Shown here in pieces: positions 32,388 to 43,500 of a DNA stretch of 64,000 bases (position 1 is its first letter; every line of letters begins with the position of its first letter). The translations under genes were made by a program, and so were the position numbers. Below the pieces are notes generated by a model. The model did no database searches, was not told the origin of the DNA, and was given only the letters and a program-made list of their open reading frames with translations. This stretch comes from Isoetes taiwanensis. Its lineage: Eukaryota; Streptophyta; Lycopodiopsida; Isoetales; Isoetaceae. The DNA is taken from the NCBI GenBank assembly GCA_021234155.1, contig JAJEKV010000072.1, forward strand, positions 248,001 to 312,000. Direction: 5' to 3'.

Positions 32388-34228
32388 TCATGGAACAGGG
32401 ATCTTTTTTGCTAATTTCAACAGTAGACCATAGTGATCACTTGGTAAGACTGGTAGAGTAATGAGCTGTTTTTGCTTTCTGATTGACTTCTCTTTCTGAT
32501 AAGTTAAACCTGCAATTGGACTGGTCCCAACCATATCAATGCTCTCAACATCAAAATCATTTAAGTGACAAAATATCCTATCCAAGCGCTTCTGCAAAGT
32601 CCGGTTTCCAGTCAGCATCTGGTTTGTACGAGTATCATATGTCAATCCTGGCTGTAATTAAAAGGAGAAACATAAGTCAAACAATTTCAATGATAAAGAA
32701 AGAAGCTAAAAATTCCAAAATTGTACCTGGTCAGGCCGAAGCTTAAGCCATGAGTCAAACCAGTCCTTTTCAAGTGGGGAGGGGCCATCTAACTTGTCAT
32801 CCCAATTCATGTCGCCTCCGTAGATGACATTTGGAAAATCTTTAAGTTTAATGGCTTCATTTGCTTGGAAAACACGCTCTGAACTATACATCTGATTCCA
32901 TGTAGGAGGTGCAGGGCATGGACTTTCCAAATGTGTTGTTGCCACAACTAACTGTACATTATTTCCCACATTCAAATCAGCCAGACAAAGCTCTCTTCCC
33001 ATTACTGAGTTTCGGAAGGGATTGCGATAAAATGCAGCTACCGGAAGCTTGCTTAACTGAGGAGCACACAGGCAAGGGTACAAATGTTAAAACGTGCAAT
33101 ATAATTTCTTGCACAATAAAGAATGTCCTCAAACCTGGATACAGAAGTAAGCGCGCTTCAAAGCAAACTCTGGTGTAACAGAACACTTGTAATTACGCCA
33201 CCAGGTCGATTCTTGAAAAATATTGTATATATTAGGAGTAACTTCCTGCGACGAACAGTCTGATGGAATCAGATAGACACTTCAAATCAAAGAAAGTGAG
33301 AGAGAGTTTGCTCATTATTAAGAGAAATAATAGTTCAATCATTATTGGATGCCTTTATTTTCATATTCCAAAAGAATTTATCCATGGAACTTCAGAATGG
33401 GGTTTATGGTATAGTAGACAACACAAAATATGAATATCAAGGGTTTCCTTGATCACTAATATCATTTACTCAAGAATATGAAAATGCAACTATATGCCCC
33501 GTCGATTACTTTCAACTCCCCCATTCTTATCTGCCATAGAAAGAGGGGGAAAGGAGGTCGACTAAAAGTAACCTGGAAGCAGATCACATGTGGTTGATGT
33601 TGCAAAATGAGATCCCCAATAGCACTCATTCTTGCACGCATCTCAAGATCCTCACGAAACCATACATTGTATGTTAAGAAAACTATTTGAGGTACAGATG
33701 CCACTGCTTCCTTTGATTCAACTAGAGCTAAAACAATAAGCAGTAAATTTTCAACCTCGAGGGATTTGAACTGATTAAAAAAAATCAAACTTTTTAAAAA
33801 GCCTTAAAACTATACTTACCTGGGCGAGAATCAGACTCCATTTGTCTAGAGATTCTCTCCGTATGTAATTGTTTGAGCAAGGAGTTAGGCTGCTGCTTCT
33901 CTGGCTTGCTTTCTTCTGAAGCCACATTTTCCTTCGAATCCGAAGCTGCATCAGGAACTTTCCGTTTCATACTTGTGGACCTCAAGGGTTTGAAGGTAGA
34001 ATCTAACCGAGGTGCCTCTTCATCCGCAGCTCTTTCTGCCCCACACATTTGGCAATTGCCAAGCTTTTCGTTGGCAAATGTACACACAGAACAATTCCAG
34101 CGAAGAGCTACGATTTCTCGAGGTGGATTATGAGAGTGAGAATGCCTTGCTTCAAGACATATTTGACAAGCAGCGGATATTGGAGGATTGAGAAATGTGC
34201 ATGAGCTACATGCCCATTCCGAATCCAT
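32388..34228 (-). CDS. Tyrosyl-DNA phosphodiesterase 2-like protein with two RanBP2-type zinc fingers
   Basis: Predicted 422-residue nuclear enzyme of the exonuclease-endonuclease-phosphatase fold; TDP2 enzymes remove topoisomerase II adducts from 5' DNA ends. Exons: 34228-33820, 33727-33573, 33245-33135, 33056-32727, 32651-32388. All four introns are GT-AG and phases join without a stop. Two zinc fingers have Cys 7/10/21/24 and 46/49/59/62; a Lys/Ser-rich linker follows. Catalytic blocks are TYNVWF (155-160), FQEVT (187-191, Glu189), GGDMNW (305-310, Asp307) and SDH (406-408), equal to the TWN, LQE, GDxN and SDH motifs of the family. Exons split the FQE motif exactly. I chose ATG 34228 because the first finger follows at once; an in-frame ATG at 34303 would add 25 residues. 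The architecture resembles plant TDP2-like proteins. It looks intact. Confidence 0.93.
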
Positions 34229-34344
34229 TCTTCTTTGAAAACTGAGAATCCTCGGAGTAGGGCAGAGTGTTGCCGCTAACATGTGGGAAAACAGATTCAT
34301 CATATAAATCTATAATAATATATTGGTTAAAATTTTGCATATCA

Positions 34345-34418
34345 GGTTTCGTGGTGTAGTTGGTTATCACGTCAGTCTAACACACTGAAGGTCTCCGGTT
34401 CAAACCCGGGCGAAGCCA
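34345..34418 (+). tRNA. tRNA-Val, anticodon AAC
   Basis: 74 bases. The acceptor stem GGTTTCG pairs with CGAAGCC (one T-G pair), with discriminator A at 34418. The anticodon stem TCAGT/ACTGA encloses the loop CTAACAC, giving anticodon AAC. The T loop is TTCAAAC. A-box TGGTGTAGTTGG and B-box GGTTCAAACCC are intact. There is no intron and no encoded CCA. It lies 117 bp upstream of the TDP2-like start codon, in divergent orientation. Confidence 0.96.
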
Positions 34419-34499
34419 TTTCTTATTTCATGAGGTCTTCTTTTGTTGTGATTTTTGTTTCGCCTTTATAATGGTTTATTTTGGTGATTTTTCTTTTAT

Positions 34500-34773
34500 T
34501 TCCATTGAAAGTCTTGTCTTTGATGAGATGTTTTATTTCCATCGATCTTTTGGAGTCTTTATCTTTGTGTAATATAGTTTTTGATTCATGTAATATATTA
34601 TTTTGGTGATTTTTGTTTTGTTTCCATTGAAAGTCTTGTCTTTGTTTTGTTTGTTTTGTTTCCATTGAAAGTCTTGTCTTTGTTTCCATTGAAAGTCTTG
34701 TCTTTGATGAGATGTTTTATTTCCATCGATCTGGAGTCTTTATCTTTCTGTAATATAGTTTTTTATTCTTTTT
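34500..34773 (+). repeat. Short tandem repeats between tRNA copies
   Basis: The unit TTCCATTGAAAGTCTTGTCT recurs near 34500, 34622, 34660 and 34684. A longer block, GATGAGATGTTTTATTTCCA to TAATATAG, is duplicated with a 184-base offset (34522 and 34706). The block continues right up to the first tRNA pseudogene. Confidence 0.8.
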
Positions 34774-34847
34774 GATTTTGTGGTGTAGTAGGTTATCATG
34801 TTAGTCTAACACACTGAAAGTCTCCAGTTCAAACCCAAGCAAAGCCA
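34774..34847 (+). pseudogene. tRNA-Val pseudogene, copy 2
   Basis: Same length and anticodon loop (CTAACAC) as the intact tRNA, 429 bp downstream. The acceptor begins GATTTTG, with a C-A mismatch, and the T stem has two mismatches (CCAG against CCAAG). The B-box is damaged, so transcription is unlikely. Confidence 0.85.
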
Positions 34848-35520
34848 TTCCTTATTTTTTTGAAGTCTACTTTTGGTGTGATTTTTGTTTTGCTTTTATT
34901 TGTTTATTCTGGTGATTTTTGTTTCTATTTTATTGAAAGTTTTGTCCTTGGTGTGATTTTTGTTTTGTTTTCCTCGGAAATCTTGTTTTGGTGTAAATTT
35001 TGTTTTGGTTTTACAAGTATACAAGCCGCTCTATCTTTCTGTCGGGTTTGATAATACATGGGGGTTTGCAGGGCCTTTTTTGTCAGAAATCTTGAGTGTG
35101 GTTTCCCATGGGTCAAGAACTTCAAGGTTTTCTCAATGTCAGAGCTACAGATCTTTTGGTTTGAGAATCTTTTTCAAAGCTACAAATCTATTAATTCATG
35201 AAACCTTTTTTTTCTTTTTGGCACGAGGGGAGAGGGTGTGAAGATTTCCTAAACTTACCCACTAATCTAACTCCTATATGAACGAAGAGAAACCTTACTT
35301 TAGAACATGAATATTTTTTATTAATTCCAAACAGGTATTTCTCGGAGGATCTTGTATTCACATGAGCTCCCCATCTAGATAAACTCGAGTTACAAACCTT
35401 GAAAGTAATGCAAAGCTATTTCTTGAAAATCAGGTTTTGGATCTGGAGCGTGCTAAAAAAAGAAGAACTGGGGTTAGTTTTTTATGTGTAAGGGTAAATC
35501 TGATTTTTTAAAACATATTT
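34848..35520. other. Spacer between tRNA pseudogenes
   Basis: T-rich sequence with further degenerate copies of the ATTTTTGTTTTG repeat seen upstream. No gene recognised. Confidence 0.5.
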
Positions 35521-35596
35521 GATTTCACGATGGCATAGATGTTATCCTTTTAGTCTAACACATTGAAGGTCTCTAATTCAAACTCGAGTGAAGCCA
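35521..35596 (+). pseudogene. tRNA-Val pseudogene, copy 3
   Basis: More decayed copy. It keeps AGTCTAACACA around the anticodon and ends GAAGCCA, but the D arm and T stem are broken. Confidence 0.75.
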
Positions 35597-35631
35597 TTCT
35601 TCCTTTTTGTTGGATATTTTTTTATTTTTAG

Positions 35632-35820
35632 CAGGCTTGCCTTATCTAAGGTACAAGGATTGCTAGTTGCAATTCTAGCCTATCCATGTGGTGTGACACA
35701 TTAGCCAAATTTGAGCTATGATTTTTAGCAAGCTTGCCTTATCTGAGTTATAAGGATTGCTAGATGCAATTCTAACCTATCTACGTGGTGTGACACATCA
35801 ACCAAATTTGAGTTATGTCG
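35632..35820 (+). repeat. Direct repeat of about 95 bp, two copies
   Basis: AGCAGGCTTGCCTTATCTAA starts copy one (35632) and AGCAAGCTTGCCTTATCTGA starts copy two (35728). Both run through GTGGTGTGACACAT and ATTTGAGYTATG. A third partial copy (ACGTGGTGTGACACATC) lies at 35937-35953. Confidence 0.8.
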
Positions 35821-35953
35821 TAATAATTTTTCCATATAAAGCCAGGGAAATTAGACATTTCCTTGGAATTTTCCTCGACCCGTTGTTATGTCTATCTTTG
35901 ATTTTTTTTTCTTTTTTTTCTTTCGGAATTAAGTACACGTGGTGTGACACATC

Positions 35954-36879
35954 TTTGAACTATGTCATTAGATCTTACAATTCTCCCATCTAAGGCCAGG
36001 GTAATTAGATATCGTCTATGGCCTTGCCATTTGGAAGATGTTGCAAGCCTTTAGCGACATTATAACTAATACTGGGTATGTTTGTACTGGTACCTCATTC
36101 GAACTCTGATAGCATCATTAAGCTGCAACAAGTGCTGCACCCATTGTTCCAAAGAGATGTTCCTCAAAGGTTGTATAGATTTTTGTAGTACTCTTCTATA
36201 AACATCATGGAGGTAGAATATTTCTTATTGATGCTCCGCAGTGTACCGTGCCTTACTGCCTTTGAGGAAAGTTTGTATTGATTACCTGTGACCTGAAAGT
36301 GGGATCAACTACCTACTTGAGCCAGCGTTTAAGTTTCTTACATTCAGCATCGAATCATTTGTTGCGAAGAAAGCTGGCTGAACGTGAAGACCTTCTTATG
36401 CATCTTTTCTCAAAACATCACTTTGCAACATTCAGAAGGACGGTGGCCAAATTGTCAGTCTGTTGCTCAAAAGCTGCAAAATTTTCAATAGCTCTTTTGT
36501 TAGCAGCTGGACATCAGATTCTGCTCGATCGTAATCAAAGTGAAACTGAGGCATATGGAAGGTACTTGGCATTGGGGTTGATGATCTGAATCCTCCAATT
36601 CATCTTTGTTGTCTATTCCCACCTGCAGATGCGTGAGAAGGCCTAAATCTTGCTCGACCATGAGCAATAATCTACAACTTTGGATCCGCCCCGATTTTGG
36701 TATCGACAAGTGTTGGAGGGGAAAGATGGCCATTGTGCGAGATCATTGAGATAAGCAAGTCAAATATGTTGTACATCTGAAGCAATTACCTTCTTAACCG
36801 CATGACTAGTCAATGAATGGCTCCTGCCTTTCAACATGTGTGGCCAAAAATCTTCGGCTCATGATGCAATCACTACTGC
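35954..36879. other. No recognisable gene
   Basis: Open frames on both strands (36278-36589 plus, 36500-36733 minus) show no family features. Confidence 0.35.
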
Positions 36880-37060
36880 TGGTAGTACTATTGCAACCCC
36901 TCGAGGCATTGTTGCTACTGCAACCCCTTGAGGTGTTGCTGGAATTGTTGCTCATGCAAACCCCTAGGGGTGCTACCACTATGCTGCTCATACAACCCAT
37001 CGGAGTGATGCTACCACTACTGTTTGTTGTTGTAACCTCTTGGGGTGCTATTAGTGCAGC
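36880..37060 (-). repeat. Degenerate GTTGCTACTG/CAACCCCT minisatellite
   Basis: Imperfect units of about 35-50 bp containing GCAACCCCTYGAGGNNTTG recur at least five times. On the minus strand they encode Ser/Asn-rich sequence and may be the repetitive C-terminal end of the coding remnant to the right. Confidence 0.6.
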
Positions 37061-37089
37061 ATCTTGATTTTTGTGGTGGTTGTTTTAAT

Positions 37090-37702
37090 AGTGCATTAGG
37101 CCATGGCGATCATCTCCATAACTTCAGCTGTGACATAATCCTTAATCTCCCGCTCAATTCCCTCCCTGTCCTAGAAAATGATGTCCATTTTGGTTGACAT
37201 CATGGCTAGATGAGCACGGAGGTGTTGGAATCGACCATCTAGTTATTGTGTGTGGGTTTTCATGCCAATAACGCATTGCTTTTCTACAACCAATTGCTTT
37301 TTCAGCAATGCAAATATCGAAAACTATATCTACTCTGCCAAACCTACAAGATTAAGTGTATTTTCCTCAACAGTTGCCTGGATTTTTTTCCAGATTCCTT
37401 CTGATGCTCGATGCATTTGTTGCTTTAAATTCGGTGTCATCTTTGCTAGATTTGAGTACTGACCATAAGTCTTCCTAACCAAGTGTGTTGCACGTACCTT
37501 TTCCACTGAATTGATTTTCAAAGGTAGACTTGTTAGCCTCGCTTATGTCATCCGTCTTGTAAATTGGTATGGAGTCTATGAGATCCTCCAATATAAGCTT
37601 CGTTGTTATCTTTGGTCACGGCTTATCTTTGGTTTGTAAGTATGTGGGCTTCCTCATTTATGCACATGCCCATGAAATTTGGAGAGGAAACTGGGGTCGA
37701 CA
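37090..37702 (-). pseudogene. Unknown protein-coding remnant
   Basis: Coherent protein-like sequence on the minus strand, starting at a possible ATG near 37702 (MSTPVSSPNFMG) and broken by stops and shifts. Readable blocks are KLILEDLIDSIP, then TYGQYSNLAKMTPNLKQQMH in the open frame 37521-37330, KKQLVVEKQCVIGMKTHTQ and GIEREIKDYVTAEVMEMIAM. The composition is charged and probably helical. I do not recognise the family; it may be a transposon-associated accessory protein. Confidence 0.5.
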
Positions 37703-39271
37703 TGTTGATACTTGAGGGGTTCGGGGAAGGAAATGGAAGGAGAGGGAAACTAATGTTTATGGCCCTTAGAACCTCTACAATTTATGGATTGAAATTTAAG
37801 TGTAAAAGGTGCTCATCCTCAGTGGTTGGCATGTGGGATTTGGGGGTTTCCATCTTGTGGGTGGGGACCACGGCCTCTTGGTCTCCCTAGGCGTTAAAAA
37901 TATATTCTATTCTATTCATCAAAAGTTATTTTGGGCGTTAGAGTGCCTTCTTTCTAGCTATTATTATTCAAAAGGATGGGTTTAGCATTATTCAAAGGAT
38001 GGATTTTAGCATCAATGACATGTTTTGTCATAGCCGAATAGCATCATGTGCAAATGCAAACCACTACATTCTTAAATGATCCTATATTATAATGTTATTT
38101 TGTAAATCTGGATTTGGATCAGCCCTACATCCTAGAGCCACAAATGACGACTACATCGAAGGGTTCAAATTTAGGTTTGCTTTTCGTTAAGCAAGCCAAT
38201 AATGAATGGAACAAAGGAGGGGCGTCGCCTTATTATGCAAGTTCTAAAAAGGGGGCAGATCTAGGGCATATTTAGCCCGCGATATGGCATGGCAATGGGT
38301 ACACACATGTTAGCCCAATGCTTTTTTTTTTTTGCGATGGCACCGATCTATATGTAAAATTAAAGCGAGGTGTCGGACCTTTAGTAGGTGCATAAAAAGG
38401 ATTCCAAAACCTTCCTTAGCTCACTTGGTTGCTTCTCTTGAGGGACAAGCTTATTTTATGGCAACTCTTGCTGATCACGAGTTATATATTTTAATTTTAC
38501 GTATCTTTTTGTAGGATTGTTTTTCGTATCTTACGTACCTTTTAATTACGATATCCCAAGTGTTTTCACTGCAAGCTTCCTGATGGTGCGTGCCATTTAG
38601 CCTATGCATGTTGAGCTCTAGGACCCCTCGAAGGAGGTAGTAGATTCTTTATGTTGCAACGGGATGGCAGACAATTTAAATCAAAGCCTACATCTGCAAA
38701 ATTCAGATACAAATACTACAAATAAAATGAATTTATAGAAAAGGATATGAAGCGGAGATATATTTTCAAATTACGGCATGTTGAATCTAGCTCAAGCACG
38801 TTAGCATATGCTTAAGATCCCAGCCCATGCTATAAATTTCAAAGGAGGTGCTTATTATTTGAGGGGGATTGATTTTAGGGTAGCTTTTCGGGGTCTCCTT
38901 CATTGTCATCTTTCAGCAGATCTGAAACTGCAGTCTTTTGCAATAATAGAGTCACAATATCTCCTTCTCATATTTTGCAGCAATGTATAATGGCCTGCAG
39001 ATTCTGTCTCCAGTCAAAGCATGAATATTGGAAGAAATTCATTTGAAGGATCAATAGCCGTTGGTGTAGATCGGAAGCGTAGCTTGACCATGGAGAAGAT
39101 TCAAACAACCATTTTGGTTCATGGGCGGACTAAGGCATTCTTCCTTGGTTTTACTTCACCATTTTCTTGCAAGGCTAAATCCGGGAAGAGCATTTAGGAT
39201 AAACTATCGTTTGGCGTAAGCTCGTTCTTGATTTTGCATGTAACAAATCATTTTCTTTTGAAAGATGGCAT
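37703..39271. other. No recognisable gene
   Basis: A run of 12 T at 38322-38333 is followed by a 60-codon open frame (38332-38514) with plausible but unknown protein sequence (KPSLAHLVASLEGQAYFMAT). It may be a small gene fragment. Confidence 0.35.
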
Positions 39272-39335
39272 AGGAAGGAAGGAAGGAAGGAGGGAGGGAG
39301 GGAGGGAGGGGGAGGGAGGGAGGGAGGGAGGGAAG
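39272..39335 (+). repeat. (GGAA)n/(GGGA)n microsatellite at a LINE 3' end
   Basis: About 64 bases of GGAA then GGGA units. It lies where the 3' tail of the minus-strand LINE is expected and may be its tail. Confidence 0.9.
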
Positions 39336-39957
39336 GTTGGTTCTTTTATCGTCCAGCGGAGGCCAATCGGCCTTTGGGACCCAAATTACCACGGGTGCGA
39401 CAAGCGTTGCTACGGATTAAAACCCCCTTAGGGAGGAAAAAGCGTCGCGGCAACAAGCCTGGCGGCAGGTGGTACAAATATACATATACACATGAATTCC
39501 GGGCACCTCGGGTGGGGGGGGGGGGTAGAGAGTGAGATCCAAAACCTCACGGAGGTAGGAGCCAAGGGATCGGCCCGCCGGCGTCTGCAAGAGTAGCTTC
39601 GTGCGGTGAGCGGAACCGGGTCGCACCAAGAGAAGAATAGCGAGCCCGAATCGACTATAGGCTGGACAGCTCTGGAAGGCATGGCTTTCATCCTCAACAA
39701 CCCCCAGGGGGCAACACTGACAAAGCCTGTCCTGGCGCGGCTCTCCAACCCACCGACCTGTCTCAAGCCGAAGATGGTGGGCCCCCGTTTGAATGGACGC
39801 AATGATCCTGCGCTTCTTCATGGGCAACTGAGAATGCAAGTAGAGTTGTGGGCCTCGAACCAGAGTGGGGTTTATGTGCTGTTTGTAGTGTGCCATCTTT
39901 ACCTGTTCCAGAGCATGGTGGTCCCAGAGCTTCCCCAGGAAACAAGAGTCCAGGTAC

Positions 39958-40559
39958 CAGGGAATAAATTACTAATCGTATATTTCTTATTAGCCAGAAT
40001 GACTTTAGCTAAACTTGCTCGATATTAATCCCAAAACTTTCTGTGATTTAGCTAAACTGTACACATTTTTCCTCTCATACTTTCTAGCATTTAGCTAAAC
40101 TAACCCAAACATCATCCCAAAAATTTCTATGGTGTGCCCAACAAAAAATATTACGGCAAATTACTATACATTTTTTCAATATATTCCACTCATTTTAGTC
40201 ATTTTCTTTGTGAAAACATTCTAAAACAATGCTAATTAGCAAAGTCTAGGACTCAAACTAATCCATAATGCTATAAATTAAACTACTAATCATATATTTC
40301 ATATAAACTAGAATGATGTTAGCTAAACTAGCCCAAAATTCATTCTGAAAGTTTCTATAGTTTAGCTAAACAATACAAATTTTTACTCTCACTTTCTAGC
40401 GTTTGGCTAAAGAGCTCCAGGGTTGGCGCAGTCCCGAAAAAAGTTAAGCTAAAATTATAATTTTTTTCTCAATTTTTTCCATTTACTTTAGCCAAATTTT
40501 TTTGAAAATGCACTAAAAAATCGCCAAATAGCTAAGTTTAGCCCTTAAATTATTCCATG
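39958..40559. mobile_element. hAT-type MITE, 602 bp, with 8-bp target duplication
   Basis: Starts CAGGGAATAAATTA; the right end, read on the other strand, starts CATGGAATAATTTA. Both flanks carry CCAGGTAC (39950-39957 and 40560-40567). An 8-bp duplication and CAGGG-like ends are typical of hAT elements. The interior is AT-rich and made of two related halves, both containing TTTAGCTAAAC, TAATCRTATATTTC and TTTCTAGCRTTT. No transposase is encoded. Confidence 0.88.
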
Positions 40560-43500
40560 CCAGGTACCCCCTCAGCCTATCCCGTGGCGTGCGTATTGCA
40601 CTGGATGCACCTATGTCTACGTTCAGTAGCGCCCGACCCAGCGAGCTCTCTTGTCCTTCCAACAAGCCCTGAGTCGTTGCGGGCTCATCGCCATAGTGTA
40701 AGCCAAGTGCGGGAGCCGAGTGTCACCCATGCTGGCCACCGTGTCTATCGAGGGCCGCATGCTGCAGGGGCATGAATCCTGCAACAAGATCTGATATGGA
40801 ACTGAGGGCTTGACCCTAAGTGCCCGCGTCAAAAATGCCTTCTGGACCTGCTCTAAGTCGTTTCCAAGTTGCCAAAAGACACCTTTGGGCCCCACACCTC
40901 GACCCCATCTGAAGAAGCTGGCTCCACCCGATTGTTCGGAACAAATGTATTTGGTGGCCCTGATCATCTGACTCGCTTGTGACTATTGTTTTGCATTGCT
41001 ACGGTGGCTTTCCAACCTGCGATCAGAAGGCGAATGGATGCATCCCAATACATTGAGGAGGGGTAGGTACTTGTAATTTGGATGTGACCTCTACCATCAC
41101 CCAGCGATAAGTGAGCAGGAGGTGCTTTGGATGGCGATGAGGAGGATATGAGGACCACCTTAGTCTTGGCCAGGTTGACACGCATGTCCGTCGCTGGCGG
41201 GGAATGTGTCGGGGGCATCTAGGTGCCTGCATGCCCTCACGGTGTATGGGCCAAGAGGTCCACATCATCCGCATAGATGGCTGTCCGGATGACCTGGTGC
41301 AAGAGTTGTATACCGTCCCCCCATTGGCGACAAGCCCGGGCTTCCAACTGGTCAATGTAAAGTCCAAAGAGTGTGGGTGAGAGAGGACAACCTTCGCGTA
41401 ACTCCAATCTTCTACTTGGAAAATGGCGTCCTTAGGTTGCATGCGGCTACATGCAGCTCTCGTATAGTCCGTACCTGCTGCGTTCTGCAGATCCATAGGA
41501 GCCCCGAAGATGGTGCAACCTCGCCTACAAGCGGGGTACTATGTCGAAAGCTTTTTGCAAAGTCCACAAAGCAGCCGATCTGAGGTCCTCCCGATGGTTC
41601 CGGTGTTGTCCTCGACGAGGGCTCGAGTGTGAAGATGTGATCAATGGTCGAATGTCGGGTCGGAAGCCTGCACAGGTAAAGTGCCGACTTCCGGCGCCGC
41701 CCCCATCAGTTTACCTTTGTTCGAGAATGCCGCCGCGGCTTGGCAGGCTCTTGAGAGGTGACCATGATAGTTGGTGGTGGGCTGGGCGATTGTGGGTCCC
41801 ACGCCTTGTAGATCGGACAACCCTGCTTGTGGTCCATGGCCGGGAAAAACCCTCTTGCGGGCCTGTTGAGCGGTCACGGCAAGGGCCGGGCACCATGGCA
41901 CATCACGCCCCTTGATCAACTCGGGGCCGTCCAAGTCTGTTGCCTTCCCATTAGCCGGTAGCTGCAGCCCTCGCCGACATCTTCTTACGTGATCACCCGG
42001 CGGTGAGCCCGTATTCGCGAGGGCATATCTGTAAAGGTGTTACGGGGGATCATAAAGGCATTTGCGTCTTGCTCCTATTACCTGCCATTGATGTTCCGTG
42101 AAACGTGGCGGCTGCGCGAGTATCTGCGCCCGAAAGTTCGGTGGGCGTCGATGGTGAACATTTCTCCTTGGTGCCTTGCGGGGTACCTTGCCTTTGTTTC
42201 CTTGAGGAAAGCACGGTAATGGCTGGTGGCTCGAGCTTCGTGTGTCGATCCACGATGAGGGCGGAATCTTGGCGTTTCGCGTTCCTTACGCTTCGGCATC
42301 AAACCATCATTCTGGCGGGAAGGTTTGCGGCCTGCGAGCTCGGCATGGGGAGGTCTCCCAAAGCATCCATCCCGCCTGCTTACGAGGAGCTCAACCGGCT
42401 GGTCGGTTTCTTTGCTCCGGTGTGTGGGCCAGAAGCTGTCGGGAGGGCTTTGCGAGCATGTCGGCGTAACCCTCCGCCTACTCATAATCCAAAGCGCAAG
42501 CCGAGGGTTGGCAAAGATCGGGCATCGGGGGCTTGAGCGAGCTGGCCGGCCCACTTCACATAGAGTGGGAGGTGATGTCAGTCCGGCCTCCCTCGTCCCA
42601 TTTGTCGTCTTAGGCGTGAAAATGGCTGACAAGGTATACATCCCCGCCGCGACCACTATGACATAATCCACGACACTGGATTCAGCCCGCGATTGTCCCT
42701 GTCGCAAGTGTACCCATGGGAAGAGGGCCATTGTGGTAGGCCATTGCATATGGCGGTCAAAGATACCGCGACATCCGGGAGCAATTATGCGCGGCGGTGG
42801 TGGGAGATCACATCATCGAGTCGCCGTGTGCAAAAGCCGCCTTTACGGGGCGTAAGCTAACGCAGCCGTCATCCGAGGGGGTCCGGCCGCATGGCTGTTC
42901 CACCCTGTCCCGTGCATTGAAGTCTCCAAGGAGCATGACTACGCCCATCCACTTGTCTTTGCTATATGTCATCATATAGATCGACATCTCGGGTCCATTA
43001 CATCCACCTCGGTGGGCGTGATAGAAGGGACTCTGCATGGGAAAAGTAGCAAGCAACTAGGAGAGAGGATCTCCGCCCGGTGGTGCACTCGGATCCACAA
43101 GTAGCGGTTATATGCATGTCCGGTCTTGGAGGGAAACCAAATGTGCCAAGGCTACGTGTGTAGCGAGCAACCCCACCATGCCCACGTCTCCCTGTACAAC
43201 CATTGAACACTGAAAAATGCTGGTACCCTGGCAGATCGGGCAGCCTGTGGCCTGGGTGTTCCCATGTCTCCATGAGGAAGATGAGGTCCATGTCCACAGC
43301 TACTGAATTGAGGCTATCGCCCTTCTGCCACGGGAAACCCCGACAGTTCCAGACCACCACCCGGAGGCACAATTCCTATTGAGCGGTCGGAGATGCTTGT
43401 GTAGTGTGTGTCACGGATGGACCAGCAGCGGGAGCAGACTGAGTTGCGGGGGCAGACTTCGGACAAGCAGAAGCGGAGGCAGCAGGGATGGATTTGGGTG

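Noticed and set aside
34774-35596. tRNA-Val copies two and three as functional genes
   Set aside because: Mismatches in acceptor and T stems and damaged B-boxes.
36806-37067. Leu-rich plus-strand open frame
   Set aside because: It translates a degenerate minisatellite; the coherent coding signal is on the other strand.
39228-39431. Open frames running through the GGAA/GGGA microsatellite
   Set aside because: Gly/Arg/Glu or Pro/Leu/Ser repeats translated from a microsatellite; not genes.
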